From Streptomyces griseoloalbus (GTDB lineage: Bacteria; Actinomycetota; Actinomycetes; Streptomycetales; Streptomycetaceae), in the NCBI GenBank assembly GCA_014650015.1, contig BMUD01000001.1, positions 290,197 through 354,196 on the forward strand: a DNA stretch of 64,000 nucleotides, written 5' to 3'. Position numbers and translations under genes: made by a program. Shown one piece after another: positions 20,716 to 30,016 of this stretch; the first letter of the stretch is position 1, and each line of letters opens with the position of its first letter. A model generated the notes under the pieces. It worked only from the letters and a program-made list of their open reading frames with translations. It did not search any database and was not told where the DNA came from.

Positions 20716-21161
20716 CCGTGGCGTCCCGCTACGCGGAGCTCGGCACCGCTCGTCCCCAGCGCGGGCGGCGAGTACCCGATCGTTCCCCCGCCGGCCGGTC
20801 GACCGGCGTGCCGGCTCCCCGGCGCGGCGCCCACCACCACGCCCGCGCCCGGCGCATGCCGCGGTGGCCCGCCGTACCCGTCCTGCCGATCGTGGTCCTC
20901 GGCCACATCCTCACCCGGCAGGAGACGAGCCACCTGCTGTGGACCGGCGCACCACCCCGGACGCCACCCTCTACCGGGCCCTCCACCCCGCCCCCGCCCC
21001 GCCACCCGCCGGCTGGTGACGCTGCCGGAGAACGCCCGCGCGTAGTCGCCGCCGTACCACGGACGCGGTACGCGGCGGCCCTCCCGTACGCCGCCGGGAG
21101 GGGAGCAGGTTCGGTCTCCGGTCGACAACTTGGTGACAGGTTGACCCCGTACGGTTGACGC
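20716..21161. other. Gene-free stretch upstream of the hydrolase-ABC fusion
   Basis: About 445 bp. A frame on the plus strand is open but has low-complexity Pro/Arg composition and no ribosome site. The promoter for the downstream two-gene operon should lie near its end; I could not identify clear hexamers. Confidence 0.4.
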
Positions 21162-23816
21162 ATGGATCTTCGACTGCCCGGATCGCGGTGGCCGCGGTCA
21201 CGGCGGCCGCGACGGATCATGGCCGCCGTGGCCGCCGTCGTCGTGCTCGCCGGTGCCGGTACCTGGACCGCCGTCGCCTCGGACGACGCGCCCGCGGTAC
21301 GTCGCGCCGACCGGGTCATGAGCACGGGCGACGGGGTGCGGATCGACACCTCGTACTTCACCGCCGGACCCGGTGGCCGCCGCCCCGCCGTCCTGCTCGG
21401 ACACGGTTTCGGCGGCAGCAAGGACGACGTACGGCAGCAGGCCGAGGACCTCGCGCACGACGGATACGCGGTGCTGACCTGGTCCGCGCGCGGCTTCGGC
21501 GAGTCGACCGGGAGGATCGGGCTGAACGACCCGCGGGGCGAGGTCGCCGACGTCTCCCGGCTGATCGACTGGCTCGCGAAGCAGCCCGAGGTCGAGCTCG
21601 ACAAGGACGGCGACCCGCGCGTGGGCATGGCCGGCGCCTCCTACGGCGGCGCCATCGCCCTGCTCACCGCCGGGTACGACGACCGGGTCGACGCCATCGC
21701 CCCGGCGATCACCTACTTCGACCTCGCCGACGCGCTGTTCCCGAACGGCGTGTTCAAGAAGCTGTGGGCCGGCGTCTTCGTCAACTCCGGCGGCGGCTGC
21801 CAGGAGTTCGAGCCCGCCCTGTGCCGGATGTACGAGCGGGTCGCCGAGGCCGGCACCCCGGACACCGAGGCGCGCGAGCTGCTCCAGGAACGCTCGCCGT
21901 CCGCCGTCGCCGACCGCATCGACGTGCCCACGCTCCTGGTACAGGGCCAGACCGACTCCCTCTTCCCGCTCGGCCAGGCCGACGCCGCCGCGAAGGCCAT
22001 CCGGGCGAACGGCGCCCCGGTCGGCGTCGACTGGATCGCGGGCGGACACGACGGCGGCGACATGGAGACCAGCCGCGTACAGCAGCGCGTGGGCGCCTGG
22101 TTCGACCGCTATCTGAAGGACGACAAGGGCGCCGACACCGGCCCCGCCTTCCGCGTCACCCGCACCGGAGGCGTCGACTCCACCGACGGCCGGGCCGTGC
22201 TGAACGGCGCGAGCGCCGACACCTACCCGGGTCTGACGAACGGCGGCCGGTCCTTCCCCCTCACCGGAGGCGAACAGGATCTCGCCAACCCGGCCGGCGC
22301 CAACCCGCCCGCCGTCTCCTCCCTGCCCGGCCTCGGCGGCTCCGGCGGACTCGCCCAGCTGTCCTCGCTCGGCGTCGGCATCTCGCTGGACTTCCCCGGC
22401 CAGTACGCCCGCTTCGAGTCCGCTCCGGTCGCCGGCGATCTGCGGATCACCGGATCGCCGACCGTCACCGTGCGGGTCAAGTCGACCAGCGACGACGCCG
22501 TCCTCTTCGGCAAGGTGTACGACGTCGGCCCGGACGGACGGCAGCAGGTACTGCCCTCGCAGCTCGTCGCCCCGGTCCGCGTCGAGGACGCCGGGTCCGG
22601 CAAGGACGTGACGCTCACCCTCCCCGCCGTCGACCACGAGGTCCAAAAGGGCCACCGCCTGCGCCTCGTCCTCGCCTCCACCGACCTCGGCTACGCCTCC
22701 CCGGCCGCCCCGGCGACGTACACCGTCTCCCTCGAGAGCGACCTCACGGTGCCCACCGCACCCGGCGTGACCACCGCCGCGACCCCGCTGCCCGCGTGGG
22801 TGGTGTGGCTGCCGGTCGCCGGCGCCCTGATCGCACTCGCCCTGCTGCTCACCGGCCGCCGCCGCACCACCGCCCCGGCCCCCGACCCCGCACTGGCCGA
22901 CGTCCCGCTCCAGATCACCGACCTGAGCAAGCGTTACGCCCGTTCCTCGGACCGGTTCGCCGTGCAGAACCTGTCCTTCCGGGTCGAGAAGGGCCAGGTG
23001 CTCGGACTCCTCGGCCCGAACGGCGCGGGCAAGACGACCACCCTGCGCATGCTGATGGGCCTGATCAAGCCGGACGGCGGCGAGATCCGCGTCTTCGGCC
23101 ACGCCATCCGCCCCGGTGCCCCCGTGCTGTCCCGGGTCGGCGCCTTCGTCGAGGGCGCGGGCTTCCTGCCGCACCTGTCCGGCCGGGAGAACCTGGAGCT
23201 GTACTGGAGGGCCACCGGCCGCCCGCCCGAGGACGCCCACCTGGAGGAGGCCCTGCGGATCGCGGGCCTCGGCGACGCCCTCGCCCGCGCGGTGCGCACC
23301 TACTCCCAGGGCATGCGCCAGCGCCTCGCCATCGCCCAGGCCATGCTCGGCCTGCCGGACCTCCTCATCCTCGACGAACCGACCAACGGCCTCGACCCGC
23401 CGCAGATCCGCGAGATGCGCGAGGTGATGATCCGGTACGCGGCCGCCGGGCGCACGGTGATCGTCTCCAGCCATCTGCTGGCGGAGGTCGAACAGTCCTG
23501 CACCCACCTCGTCGTCATGGACCGCGGCCGGCTCGTGCAGGCCGGTCCGGTGCACGAGATCATCGGATCCGGCGACACCCTGCTCGTCGGCACCGTCACG
23601 CCCGTGGACGAGCCGGTCGCCGAGAAGATCGCCGCCCTGCCGGGCATCGCCTCGGCCGTGCGCACCGACGAGGGGCTGCTGGTCCGGCTCGACGCCGACG
23701 GCACCGCCCCGCGCCTGGTCGCCGAACTGGTCCGGCTGGAGGTGCCCGTGGCGTCGGTGGGCCCGCACCGCCGTCTCGAAGACGCCTTCCTCACCCTGAT
23801 CGGAGGTTCCGCGTGA
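21162..23816 (+). CDS. S15-type alpha/beta hydrolase fused to an ABC transporter ATPase
   Basis: 884 residues with an unusual architecture. An N-terminal signal anchor (~20-40) is followed by an X-Pro dipeptidyl-peptidase S15-like hydrolase with nucleophile motif GASYGG (Ser ~159), LLGHGFGGSKDD oxyanion region and GGHDGG (His), then a jelly-roll domain of the S15 C-terminal type. A membrane helix (~544-565) leads to a complete ABC ATPase: GPNGAGKTTT (~617), YSQGMRQRL signature, LLILDEPTNGLD. The hydrolase should be outside and the ATPase inside. The permease gene overlaps by GTGA. The pair may export and process one substrate; the substrate is unknown. Confidence 0.9.
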   Translation: MDLRLPGSRWPRSRRPRRIMAAVAAVVVLAGAGTWTAVASDDAPAVRRADRVMSTGDGVRIDTSYFTAGPGGRRPAVLLGHGFGGSKDDVRQQAEDLAHDGYAVLTWSARGFGESTGRIGLNDPRGEVADVSRLIDWLAKQPEVELDKDGDPRVGMAGASYGGAIALLTAGYDDRVDAIAPAITYFDLADALFPNGVFKKLWAGVFVNSGGGCQEFEPALCRMYERVAEAGTPDTEARELLQERSPSAVADRIDVPTLLVQGQTDSLFPLGQADAAAKAIRANGAPVGVDWIAGGHDGGDMETSRVQQRVGAWFDRYLKDDKGADTGPAFRVTRTGGVDSTDGRAVLNGASADTYPGLTNGGRSFPLTGGEQDLANPAGANPPAVSSLPGLGGSGGLAQLSSLGVGISLDFPGQYARFESAPVAGDLRITGSPTVTVRVKSTSDDAVLFGKVYDVGPDGRQQVLPSQLVAPVRVEDAGSGKDVTLTLPAVDHEVQKGHRLRLVLASTDLGYASPAAPATYTVSLESDLTVPTAPGVTTAATPLPAWVVWLPVAGALIALALLLTGRRRTTAPAPDPALADVPLQITDLSKRYARSSDRFAVQNLSFRVEKGQVLGLLGPNGAGKTTTLRMLMGLIKPDGGEIRVFGHAIRPGAPVLSRVGAFVEGAGFLPHLSGRENLELYWRATGRPPEDAHLEEALRIAGLGDALARAVRTYSQGMRQRLAIAQAMLGLPDLLILDEPTNGLDPPQIREMREVMIRYAAAGRTVIVSSHLLAEVEQSCTHLVVMDRGRLVQAGPVHEIIGSGDTLLVGTVTPVDEPVAEKIAALPGIASAVRTDEGLLVRLDADGTAPRLVAELVRLEVPVASVGPHRRLEDAFLTLIGGSA

Positions 23817-24703
23817 GCACGCTCACCGAGCGGGACAAGCCCGTCGAGACGGCCGGGACCGCCGAGCCCGCCGCCGGCTACCGAGCGGGCCGCACCCTGC
23901 CCCTGCGGGTGGAGCTGGTCCGCCAGCTGAAGCGCCGCCGCACCCTCGTGATGGGCGCGATCCTCGCCGTCCTGCCGTTCGTGCTGGTGATCGCCTTCGC
24001 CATCGGCGGTGAGCCGGACGGCCGGGGCAGCCGCGTGAACCTGATGGACACGGCCACCGCGTCCGGCGCCAACTTCGCCGCCGTGAACCTGTTCGTGTCC
24101 GCGGGCTTCCTGCTGGTCATCCCCGTCGCCCTGTTCTGCGGGGACACGGTCGCCTCGGAGGCCGGCTGGTCCTCCCTGCGCTATCTGCTCGCCGCGCCCG
24201 TGCCCCGTATGCGGCTGCTGTGGTCCAAGCTGATCGTCGGCCTCGGGCTCAGCCTCGCCGCGATGGTGCTGCTGCCGGTGGTGGCGCTCGCCGTCGGCAC
24301 GGTCGCCTACGGCTGGGGGCCGCTGCACATCCCCACCGGCGGCGCGCTGGACCCCGGCACGGCGGCGCAGCGGCTGGTGGTGGTCGTGGCGTACCTCTTC
24401 GTGTCGCAGCTGGTCACCGCCGGGCTCGCGTTCTGGCTGTCCACCCGTACCGACGCCCCGCTGGGCGCGGTCGGCGGTGCGGTGGGCCTGACCATCGTCG
24501 GCAATGTGCTGGACGCCGTCACCGCGCTCGGCGACTGGCGTCACTTCCTGCCCGCGCACTGGCAGTTCGCCTGGGCGGACGCCGTGCAGCCGACTCCGGA
24601 GTGGTCGGGCATGATCCAGGGCGCGGCGGTCTCCGTGACGTACGCGCTCGTGCTGTTCGCGCTGGCGTTCCGCGGCTTCGTGCGCAAGGACGTGGTGTCC
24701 TGA
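23813..24703 (+). CDS. ABC-2 type permease, partner of the hydrolase-ATPase fusion
   Basis: 296 residues, GTG start overlapping the upstream stop. After a ~30-residue cytoplasmic leader there are about six hydrophobic helices (LVMGAILAVLPFVLVIAFAI, LFVSAGFLLVIPVALFCGDT and others), with SEAGWSSLRYLLAAPVPRMRLLWSKL, a motif typical of ABC-2 exporters. It forms the membrane channel for the upstream ATPase. Ends FRGFVRKDVVS. No terminator is obvious in the following 166 bp before the chaplin gene. Confidence 0.9.
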   Translation: MSTLTERDKPVETAGTAEPAAGYRAGRTLPLRVELVRQLKRRRTLVMGAILAVLPFVLVIAFAIGGEPDGRGSRVNLMDTATASGANFAAVNLFVSAGFLLVIPVALFCGDTVASEAGWSSLRYLLAAPVPRMRLLWSKLIVGLGLSLAAMVLLPVVALAVGTVAYGWGPLHIPTGGALDPGTAAQRLVVVVAYLFVSQLVTAGLAFWLSTRTDAPLGAVGGAVGLTIVGNVLDAVTALGDWRHFLPAHWQFAWADAVQPTPEWSGMIQGAAVSVTYALVLFALAFRGFVRKDVVS

Positions 24704-24869
24704 CGGCCCGGGGAGGCGGTGCCCCGACCTCGGACCGCGCGGCTGCCGCGCGGGCCAACCGGGTGAACCTGCGCAACCGATTCCCCCGAGTCGGGTTGAT
24801 GAGGGAGTAGGCCACTCTCCATGCCGGGGCCGGCCACTCCGTCATTCTTCAAGCAGGAAGACAACCACA

Positions 24870-25799
24870 TTGCGACAGACACTGAGCAGGGGAGTGTTCG
24901 CGGCGGCAGCCGCCACGGGCATTCTGTCCCTGTACGGAACCCCCGCCCTCGCCGACTCGTTCACGGCGGGCGGTACCGAGGCTTCTCCCGGTGTGATGTC
25001 CGAGGACACCGTGGGGGCACCGGTACACGCTCCGGTGAACGGGTGCGGCAACGCTCTCACCGCGATCGGGGCGTTCAACGGCGCGTTCGACGACTCCTGC
25101 GTCAACGGCTCCCCCGCGTCCGGGAGCGGCTCGTCCGCTTCCGCGCACGGCGACTCCAGTGGCGCGCACGCGGTGGGCGGCACCGAGGGCCTGCCCGACG
25201 TGCTGTCCGGGAACGACGTGCGGGCGCCCGTCGACGCCCCGGTGAACCTGTGCGGCAACACCGTCAACGTGGCCGGGGTGGGCAACGAGGCGTCCGACAA
25301 CGTGTGCGTCAACACCTCGCACGGCCACTCGACGACGTCCGGGGACAGCTCGTACGGGGAGTCCTCGTACGGCGATTCCTCCCACGGTGACTCCGGCTCG
25401 CCCGATGTGCTGTACGGCAACCAGGTGCGGGTGCCCGTCCATGTGCCGGTGAACGTGTGCGGCAACACCCTCGATGTGCTGTCGCTGTTCAACGACGCCT
25501 ACGGCAACACCTGCGTCAACGAGACCGGTTACGGCGAGGAGGACGTGCCCGGTTACGGCGAGGAGGACGTGCCCGAGAAGGAGACGCCCGAGCCGCCGGC
25601 CAAGGTCAAGACGCCTCCGGCGCCGGACACCGAGGAGCCGCCGGCCAAGGAGCCGCCGGCCAAGGTGGTGCCCGGCACCCCGCCGCACCTGGCCGAGACC
25701 GGCAGCGAGGGCATGATCGCCGCTTCGGCGGCCGGTGCCGTGCTGATCACGGGCGGGGCGATGCTGTACCGCCGCGGCCGCCTCGCCGCCCGCCGGTAG
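24870..25799 (+). CDS. Long chaplin with three chaplin domains and an LAETG sortase signal
   Basis: 309 residues from a TTG start (AGGAAG upstream). Signal peptide to about ALA-DS, then three chaplin repeats at roughly 47-79, 116-147 and 186-217, each with the pattern (V)xAPVxxPVNxCGNxxxxxxxxNxAxxxxCVN. Linkers are Ser/Gly/His/Tyr-rich, followed by a Pro/Glu/Lys wall-spanning region, LAETG at ~273-277, a membrane helix and a basic tail. Chaplins are amyloid-forming surfactants that coat aerial hyphae; long ones are attached to peptidoglycan by sortase. S. coelicolor ChpA-C carry two domains, so three is notable. The paired Cys in each domain are present. Confidence 0.95.
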   Translation: MRQTLSRGVFAAAAATGILSLYGTPALADSFTAGGTEASPGVMSEDTVGAPVHAPVNGCGNALTAIGAFNGAFDDSCVNGSPASGSGSSASAHGDSSGAHAVGGTEGLPDVLSGNDVRAPVDAPVNLCGNTVNVAGVGNEASDNVCVNTSHGHSTTSGDSSYGESSYGDSSHGDSGSPDVLYGNQVRVPVHVPVNVCGNTLDVLSLFNDAYGNTCVNETGYGEEDVPGYGEEDVPEKETPEPPAKVKTPPAPDTEEPPAKEPPAKVVPGTPPHLAETGSEGMIAASAAGAVLITGGAMLYRRGRLAARR

Positions 25800-25852
25800 C
25801 CGCTCCCGGGTGCCGGCCCCCCGGCGCCCGCACCCAGGGCATACGGAAACCC

Positions 25853-25890
25853 GTCCCCCGGACCGACCCCCATGGGCCGGTCCGGGGGAC
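25853..25890. terminator. Bidirectional terminator between chaplin and monooxygenase genes
   Basis: 13-bp perfect stem GTCCCCCGGACCG (25853-25865) with CGGTCCGGGGGAC (25878-25890) between convergent genes. Confidence 0.85.
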
Positions 25891-25939
25891 GACGCGTGGG
25901 ACGCCCCCGTCGGCGCCCCGGCGTCCGGCGTCCGTCGGC

Positions 25940-27217
25940 TCAGCGGACCACCGGCGACGGCGCCCCGCTGCGGCTGTTTCCGCCCGGACCGACCGGCACG
26001 GGCACCGTCCCGCGCACCGGGGTCGCCCCGAGCCGCCGGCGTACCCCCTGGACCAGCGTCGACGCCGTGAACGTGGCGCCGTGCACGAAGCGCATCGCCG
26101 GGCCGAAGCCGGACGCCGTCACCAGGCCGGCGAGGAACAGCCCGGGGTGCGAGGACTCGAAGCTGCGGCCCAGCGCCGGCGACCCGTCGGGCAGCACCGC
26201 CAGCGTCCCGCGCAGCTCGGTGGAGAGCAGGCCGAGCCGGTCGCGGTGCGCCTTGAACCCCGTGGCGGCGATGACGTGTTCGGTCTCCAGGCTGCGCCGG
26301 GCACCGTCACGGCCAGTCAGGTCCAGCCGCAGCCCGCCCGGCACCGCGGCGGCCGCGGTGACCTCGTGGCCCGGCAGCAGATCCACCGCCCGCTCCACCC
26401 TCTCCCGCACCCACCAGGCACCCGCCGGCCCCAGCGCCGTGGCCGCGATGCGCGACCGGGTCGCCTCGGGCAGCCGCCGGAACAGGCCGGGACGCTCGGA
26501 GTAGAACCAGTTCCGCCAGCCGGGGCCCAGGCCGCTGTGCGGTGAGCGGACCGACTGCCACCAGGGACGCTCCCACGGCGGCGGCACGTCGTTCCAGCGC
26601 AGCCGTTCCGCCCGCGCCAGCACCCGTACCCGCGTGCCCTGTTCGGCGAGCAGCGCCGCGGTCTCCAGGGCCGCCTGACCACCGCCGATCACGGTGACGT
26701 CCTTGCCCTGGAGGTGGCCGAGGTCGTTGTGGTGGCTGCTGTGCGTCACCAGGGTCGGGTGCAGTCCGCGCAGGGCCTGCGGCACCTCGATGAACGGCAT
26801 CACCCCGATCGCCAGCGCCACCGTGCGCGCGTGCAGCGCCTCCCCGTCCTCGGTGACCGCGGTGAAGCAGTCGGGCCCGGCCGACACCCGCGTCACCGTG
26901 CGCTCGTCCACGTCCGGCACGGCGTTCCGGGCGAACCACAGGCCGTAGGAGGCGAACGCCTCCACCGGGATCGGCTCCGCGTGACGTGCCGTCATGCCCT
27001 GCTCGGCGCAGTAGGCGTCCAGCCGCCAGCGCCCGCCCGGGTCGGAGAGGTTGGACGCCCATGGCTCCGACTTCAGGAACATGCCGCCGGGCATGTGGTC
27101 CCGCCAGGACGCCATGGGCCTGCCGAACACCCGCAGGGTCAGTCCGGCGGCCGCGGCGTGGGACGCGATCGACAGACCGTACGGACCCGCGCCCACCACC
27201 AGAAGGTCGTACATCAT
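25940..27217 (-). CDS. FAD-dependent monooxygenase-like oxidoreductase
   Basis: 425 residues. N-terminal FAD-binding GAGPYGLSIA, an internal NAD(P)H Rossmann motif VIGGGQAALETAALL, and a late ATGFKAHRDRLG motif, the layout of class B flavin monooxygenases and N-hydroxylating enzymes. It would oxidise a small molecule in the cytoplasm using FAD and NADPH. Its ATG overlaps the stop codon of the ATP-grasp gene by one base (TGATG), so the two are translationally coupled and should act in one pathway. No transporter or carrier protein is adjacent. Substrate unknown. Confidence 0.85.
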   Translation of the reverse strand: MMYDLLVVGAGPYGLSIASHAAAAGLTLRVFGRPMASWRDHMPGGMFLKSEPWASNLSDPGGRWRLDAYCAEQGMTARHAEPIPVEAFASYGLWFARNAVPDVDERTVTRVSAGPDCFTAVTEDGEALHARTVALAIGVMPFIEVPQALRGLHPTLVTHSSHHNDLGHLQGKDVTVIGGGQAALETAALLAEQGTRVRVLARAERLRWNDVPPPWERPWWQSVRSPHSGLGPGWRNWFYSERPGLFRRLPEATRSRIAATALGPAGAWWVRERVERAVDLLPGHEVTAAAAVPGGLRLDLTGRDGARRSLETEHVIAATGFKAHRDRLGLLSTELRGTLAVLPDGSPALGRSFESSHPGLFLAGLVTASGFGPAMRFVHGATFTASTLVQGVRRRLGATPVRGTVPVPVGPGGNSRSGAPSPVVR

Positions 27218-28473
27218 CAGCTGCTCGCTTTCTCGTTGTCGGTCAGCAGGGGCGTGGCCGCCCCGGGGGTCGGGCGCGGCGCCGGAACCGGCCGAGCCGC
27301 CGTGCCCAGCCGCTGCCGCAGCCGGCCGGACACATGGCGGGCCCACAGGGCCCACATCACCCAGCCGGGGACCCGGTCGTCCCGGGCGTACCAGGCCAGT
27401 TCGCGTCCGCCGGGCGCCGTCCGCAGCGCGGCCAACGGCGCGTAGTTCTCCACCACGAACGACCGCCCGGCCACCGGATCCCCGTCCGGCAGCGGACGGC
27501 CGGTCAGATCCAGGTGCAGGGCGCGCACGACGTCCAGTCCCGCACTGTCCGCGAAGAGCCGGAACTGGGCGCCGGGGCGGGGGTTGAAGTCGAGGAGGTG
27601 GTAGCGGCCCGTCGTGCCGCAGCGGCGGAAGTCGAGGTCGAAGACGCCGCGGTAGCCGAGTTCGCCGGTGAGGCGCTCGGCGAGCGCGCACACCTCGGAG
27701 TTGGGGGTCCAGTGGCCCACCGCGGTCAGTCCCGCGCCACGCGGCCAGGCCAGCTGCTTGCGGCCCGGGCCGCCCGCGCGCACGGTGCCCGAGCGGTCGG
27801 CGTAGCCGTGGAAGAACCAGTCCCGGTCCGCTCCCGGCGGCAGATACGCCTGGAGCAGCAGCGCACTGCCCGCCTCCGCGGTCCGCAGGTACAGCTCCCG
27901 GGCCTGCTGCGGGGAGTGCACCAGCCGGGTGCTGCGCAGTCCGCTGCCGGGCGGGAGCAGCCAGGGCCGGCTCCACTTCGCCACCAGGGGCAGGCCCAGC
28001 CGTCGCGCGTCGTCGGCGGCCCCCTGCGCGCTGTCCGGGATCAGCGTCCTCGGGTGCGGAAGGCCGGCGGAGGCGCACACGGCGGCCAGCTCGGCCTTGT
28101 CGGCGACGCGCTCGGGCAGCGTGGGCGGCATCGCGGGCAGCAGGTAGGAAGGCGCGAGGTCGTCGCGCAGGCGCCCCGCGGCGATCGCGGTCGCGTCGTC
28201 CATCGGGACCAGCACGGCCGGACGCCCGACCCGTGCGGCCACGTTGCGCAGCACGGCGAGGATCTCGTCCGCGGACGCTCCCGGGCGCGGCGGGGGATGC
28301 ATACGGCGCACGTACCGCGAGCGCTGGACGGGGCTGCCGGTGGAATCGGCGACGACATGCACCTCCACTCCCGCCCTGCCGAGCGACCGCACGGCCCCCA
28401 GCGTTCCGTGGTGAAAGGGATTCCGGTCGGTCCGCAGCAGTACGGCGGGGACACGGGTGTCGAGCAGCGACAC
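27217..28473 (-). CDS. ATP-grasp carboxylate ligase-like protein
   Basis: 418 residues with ATP-grasp features: PAVLVPMDDATAIAAG near the N-terminus, VADKAELAAVCASAGLPHPRT, LPLVAKWSRPW (ATP Lys), LLLQAYLPPGADRDWFFHGY, and FDLDFRRCG ... LLDFNPRPGAQFRL (metal ligands). Such enzymes join a carboxylate to an amine or thiol at the cost of ATP. GTG start at 28473 with AAGGTGAG upstream. It heads a two-gene operon with the monooxygenase and diverges from the GH26-like gene. Similar ATP-grasp proteins occur in polysaccharide loci where they amidate sugar acids; this is inference here. Confidence 0.82.
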   Translation of the reverse strand: MSLLDTRVPAVLLRTDRNPFHHGTLGAVRSLGRAGVEVHVVADSTGSPVQRSRYVRRMHPPPRPGASADEILAVLRNVAARVGRPAVLVPMDDATAIAAGRLRDDLAPSYLLPAMPPTLPERVADKAELAAVCASAGLPHPRTLIPDSAQGAADDARRLGLPLVAKWSRPWLLPPGSGLRSTRLVHSPQQARELYLRTAEAGSALLLQAYLPPGADRDWFFHGYADRSGTVRAGGPGRKQLAWPRGAGLTAVGHWTPNSEVCALAERLTGELGYRGVFDLDFRRCGTTGRYHLLDFNPRPGAQFRLFADSAGLDVVRALHLDLTGRPLPDGDPVAGRSFVVENYAPLAALRTAPGGRELAWYARDDRVPGWVMWALWARHVSGRLRQRLGTAARPVPAPRPTPGAATPLLTDNEKASS

Positions 28474-28643
28474 GCATTCTCACCTTCTTCTGGCATCGGC
28501 TCACCCGCACGGGGGAGCCCGGCACTCGAAAGCCGCAGTGACATTGGCACCGTCGGATTTCCTGTGCGTGACTTCATATGACTGTTCGTCAAGGGCGTGG
28601 ACTTCAGGCAGACGGCGGACGAGAGCGAGAAGAGGAGCAGCCA

Positions 28644-29978
28644 ATGGCCCCACAGCACAGGCGGGTCCGGGCCCGGGGAAGGGCCGTGGGAGCGGTGGCG
28701 GTCGCCGTGTCGGCCGCCCTGGCGGCCGGTCCCGCGGCGGGGGCGGTGCGAGCCGACGACGCCGGCCCCGCGCTGCCCGCCCCGACGGTGCCCGCGGTCA
28801 CGCCCACCGTCCCCGCGGCCCCGACCGTCCACACCCCGTCGGTCACCGCCCCGACCGTCCCCACCCCGTCGGTCACCGCCCCGGTCGTCACGCCCCCGGC
28901 CGTCCCGGTGCCGGGCCGGGGGGTTCCGGCCTTCGGTGCCTTCCTCGCCTCCGACGCCCGGGGCGTGACCCGCATGGAGCAGCTCAGCCGCTGGCTGGGC
29001 GGCGCCGAACTGCGCGTCGGCCACACCTACCTGCCCGGCAACCGCTGGAGCGACATCGAGGGCGACATCCGGTTCCTGGAGTCGTGGGCGCACTGGCGCA
29101 ACGCCCGGGACGACCGGATGCTCGTCCTCAACGTCCCCATGCAGGAGCGCAACGAGGAGGGCGTCTCCGATCCCGAGGTCCGCCAGCTGCTGCGGCGGGG
29201 TGCGGCCGGGGAGTTCGACCACCACTTCCGTGCCCTCGCCGAGCGGCTGGTCGAGCTCAAGGTGCCGGACACGGTCCTGGTGCTCGGCTGGGAGATGAAC
29301 GGCACCACGTACACCCACCGGTGCGGCCCCGACCCGGAGTCCTGGAAGGAGTACTGGAACCGGATCGTCGCCACGATGCGTGCGGTGCCGGGCCAGAAGT
29401 TCCGGTTCGACTTCACGCCGAGCCGCGGCCGGGACGCCATTGCCTGGACGGAGTGCTACCCGGGGGACGACACGGTCGACATCGTCGGCATGGACTCCTA
29501 CGACCAGCCGTCCGGGCGGTCGTTCGACGAGCAGGTGAGGGAACCGTACGGTCTTCAGGCGCACGTCGATTTCGCGAAGGCCCACGGGAAGCCGATCTCC
29601 TACCCCGAGTGGGGGCTGTTCCGCAACGGCGACAATCCCGAGTACATGCGGCGCATGCTGGCGTGGATGGAGGAACACCGGCCGCTCTACAACACGGTGA
29701 CCGACTACTGCCCGCACGGGGTGTGGCAGTGCGAGGACAACCCGGACTCCTCCCGCGTCTACCGGTCCGTGCTCTTCGGCCGCACCCACGACGCGGACCC
29801 GGAGGCCACCCCGGAAACCACCCCGGACGCCACTCCCGCACCGGTCACGCCCGCGCCCACGCCCACCGCGCCGCTGCCTGCGGAGAGCTGCTCGCCGCTG
29901 GATCTGGGCCGGTGGGTGGAGTACTGGCTCGGCGGGAAGCTCTGCCTCCGCGTCGACTGGTGGTCGCGCACGCGCTAG
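28644..29978 (+). CDS. Secreted GH26-like glycoside hydrolase
   Basis: 444 residues. Twin-arginine-like or Sec signal ([29 protein letters not shown]), a Pro/Thr/Val-rich linker, then a (beta/alpha)8 domain like GH26 mannanases: VLVLGWEMNGTTYTHR supplies the acid/base Glu (~216), and ISYPEWGLF the nucleophile Glu (~322). A Thr/Pro linker leads to a short Cys-containing tail (ESCSPLD ... GGKLCLRVDWW). It would cut a beta-linked polysaccharide outside the cell. GAGGAG precedes the chosen ATG. Between the monooxygenase pair and the polysaccharide operon, it may trim the polymer made there. Confidence 0.85.
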   Translation: MAPQHRRVRARGRAVGAVAVAVSAALAAGPAAGAVRADDAGPALPAPTVPAVTPTVPAAPTVHTPSVTAPTVPTPSVTAPVVTPPAVPVPGRGVPAFGAFLASDARGVTRMEQLSRWLGGAELRVGHTYLPGNRWSDIEGDIRFLESWAHWRNARDDRMLVLNVPMQERNEEGVSDPEVRQLLRRGAAGEFDHHFRALAERLVELKVPDTVLVLGWEMNGTTYTHRCGPDPESWKEYWNRIVATMRAVPGQKFRFDFTPSRGRDAIAWTECYPGDDTVDIVGMDSYDQPSGRSFDEQVREPYGLQAHVDFAKAHGKPISYPEWGLFRNGDNPEYMRRMLAWMEEHRPLYNTVTDYCPHGVWQCEDNPDSSRVYRSVLFGRTHDADPEATPETTPDATPAPVTPAPTPTAPLPAESCSPLDLGRWVEYWLGGKLCLRVDWWSRTR

Positions 29979-30016
29979 CGCCGCCGCCCCGGCCGGGTTC
30001 ACCGCCGTCACCGCCG

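Noticed and set aside
20718-21158. Open frame before the hydrolase fusion
   Set aside because: Pro/Arg low-complexity product, no ribosome site, no motif.
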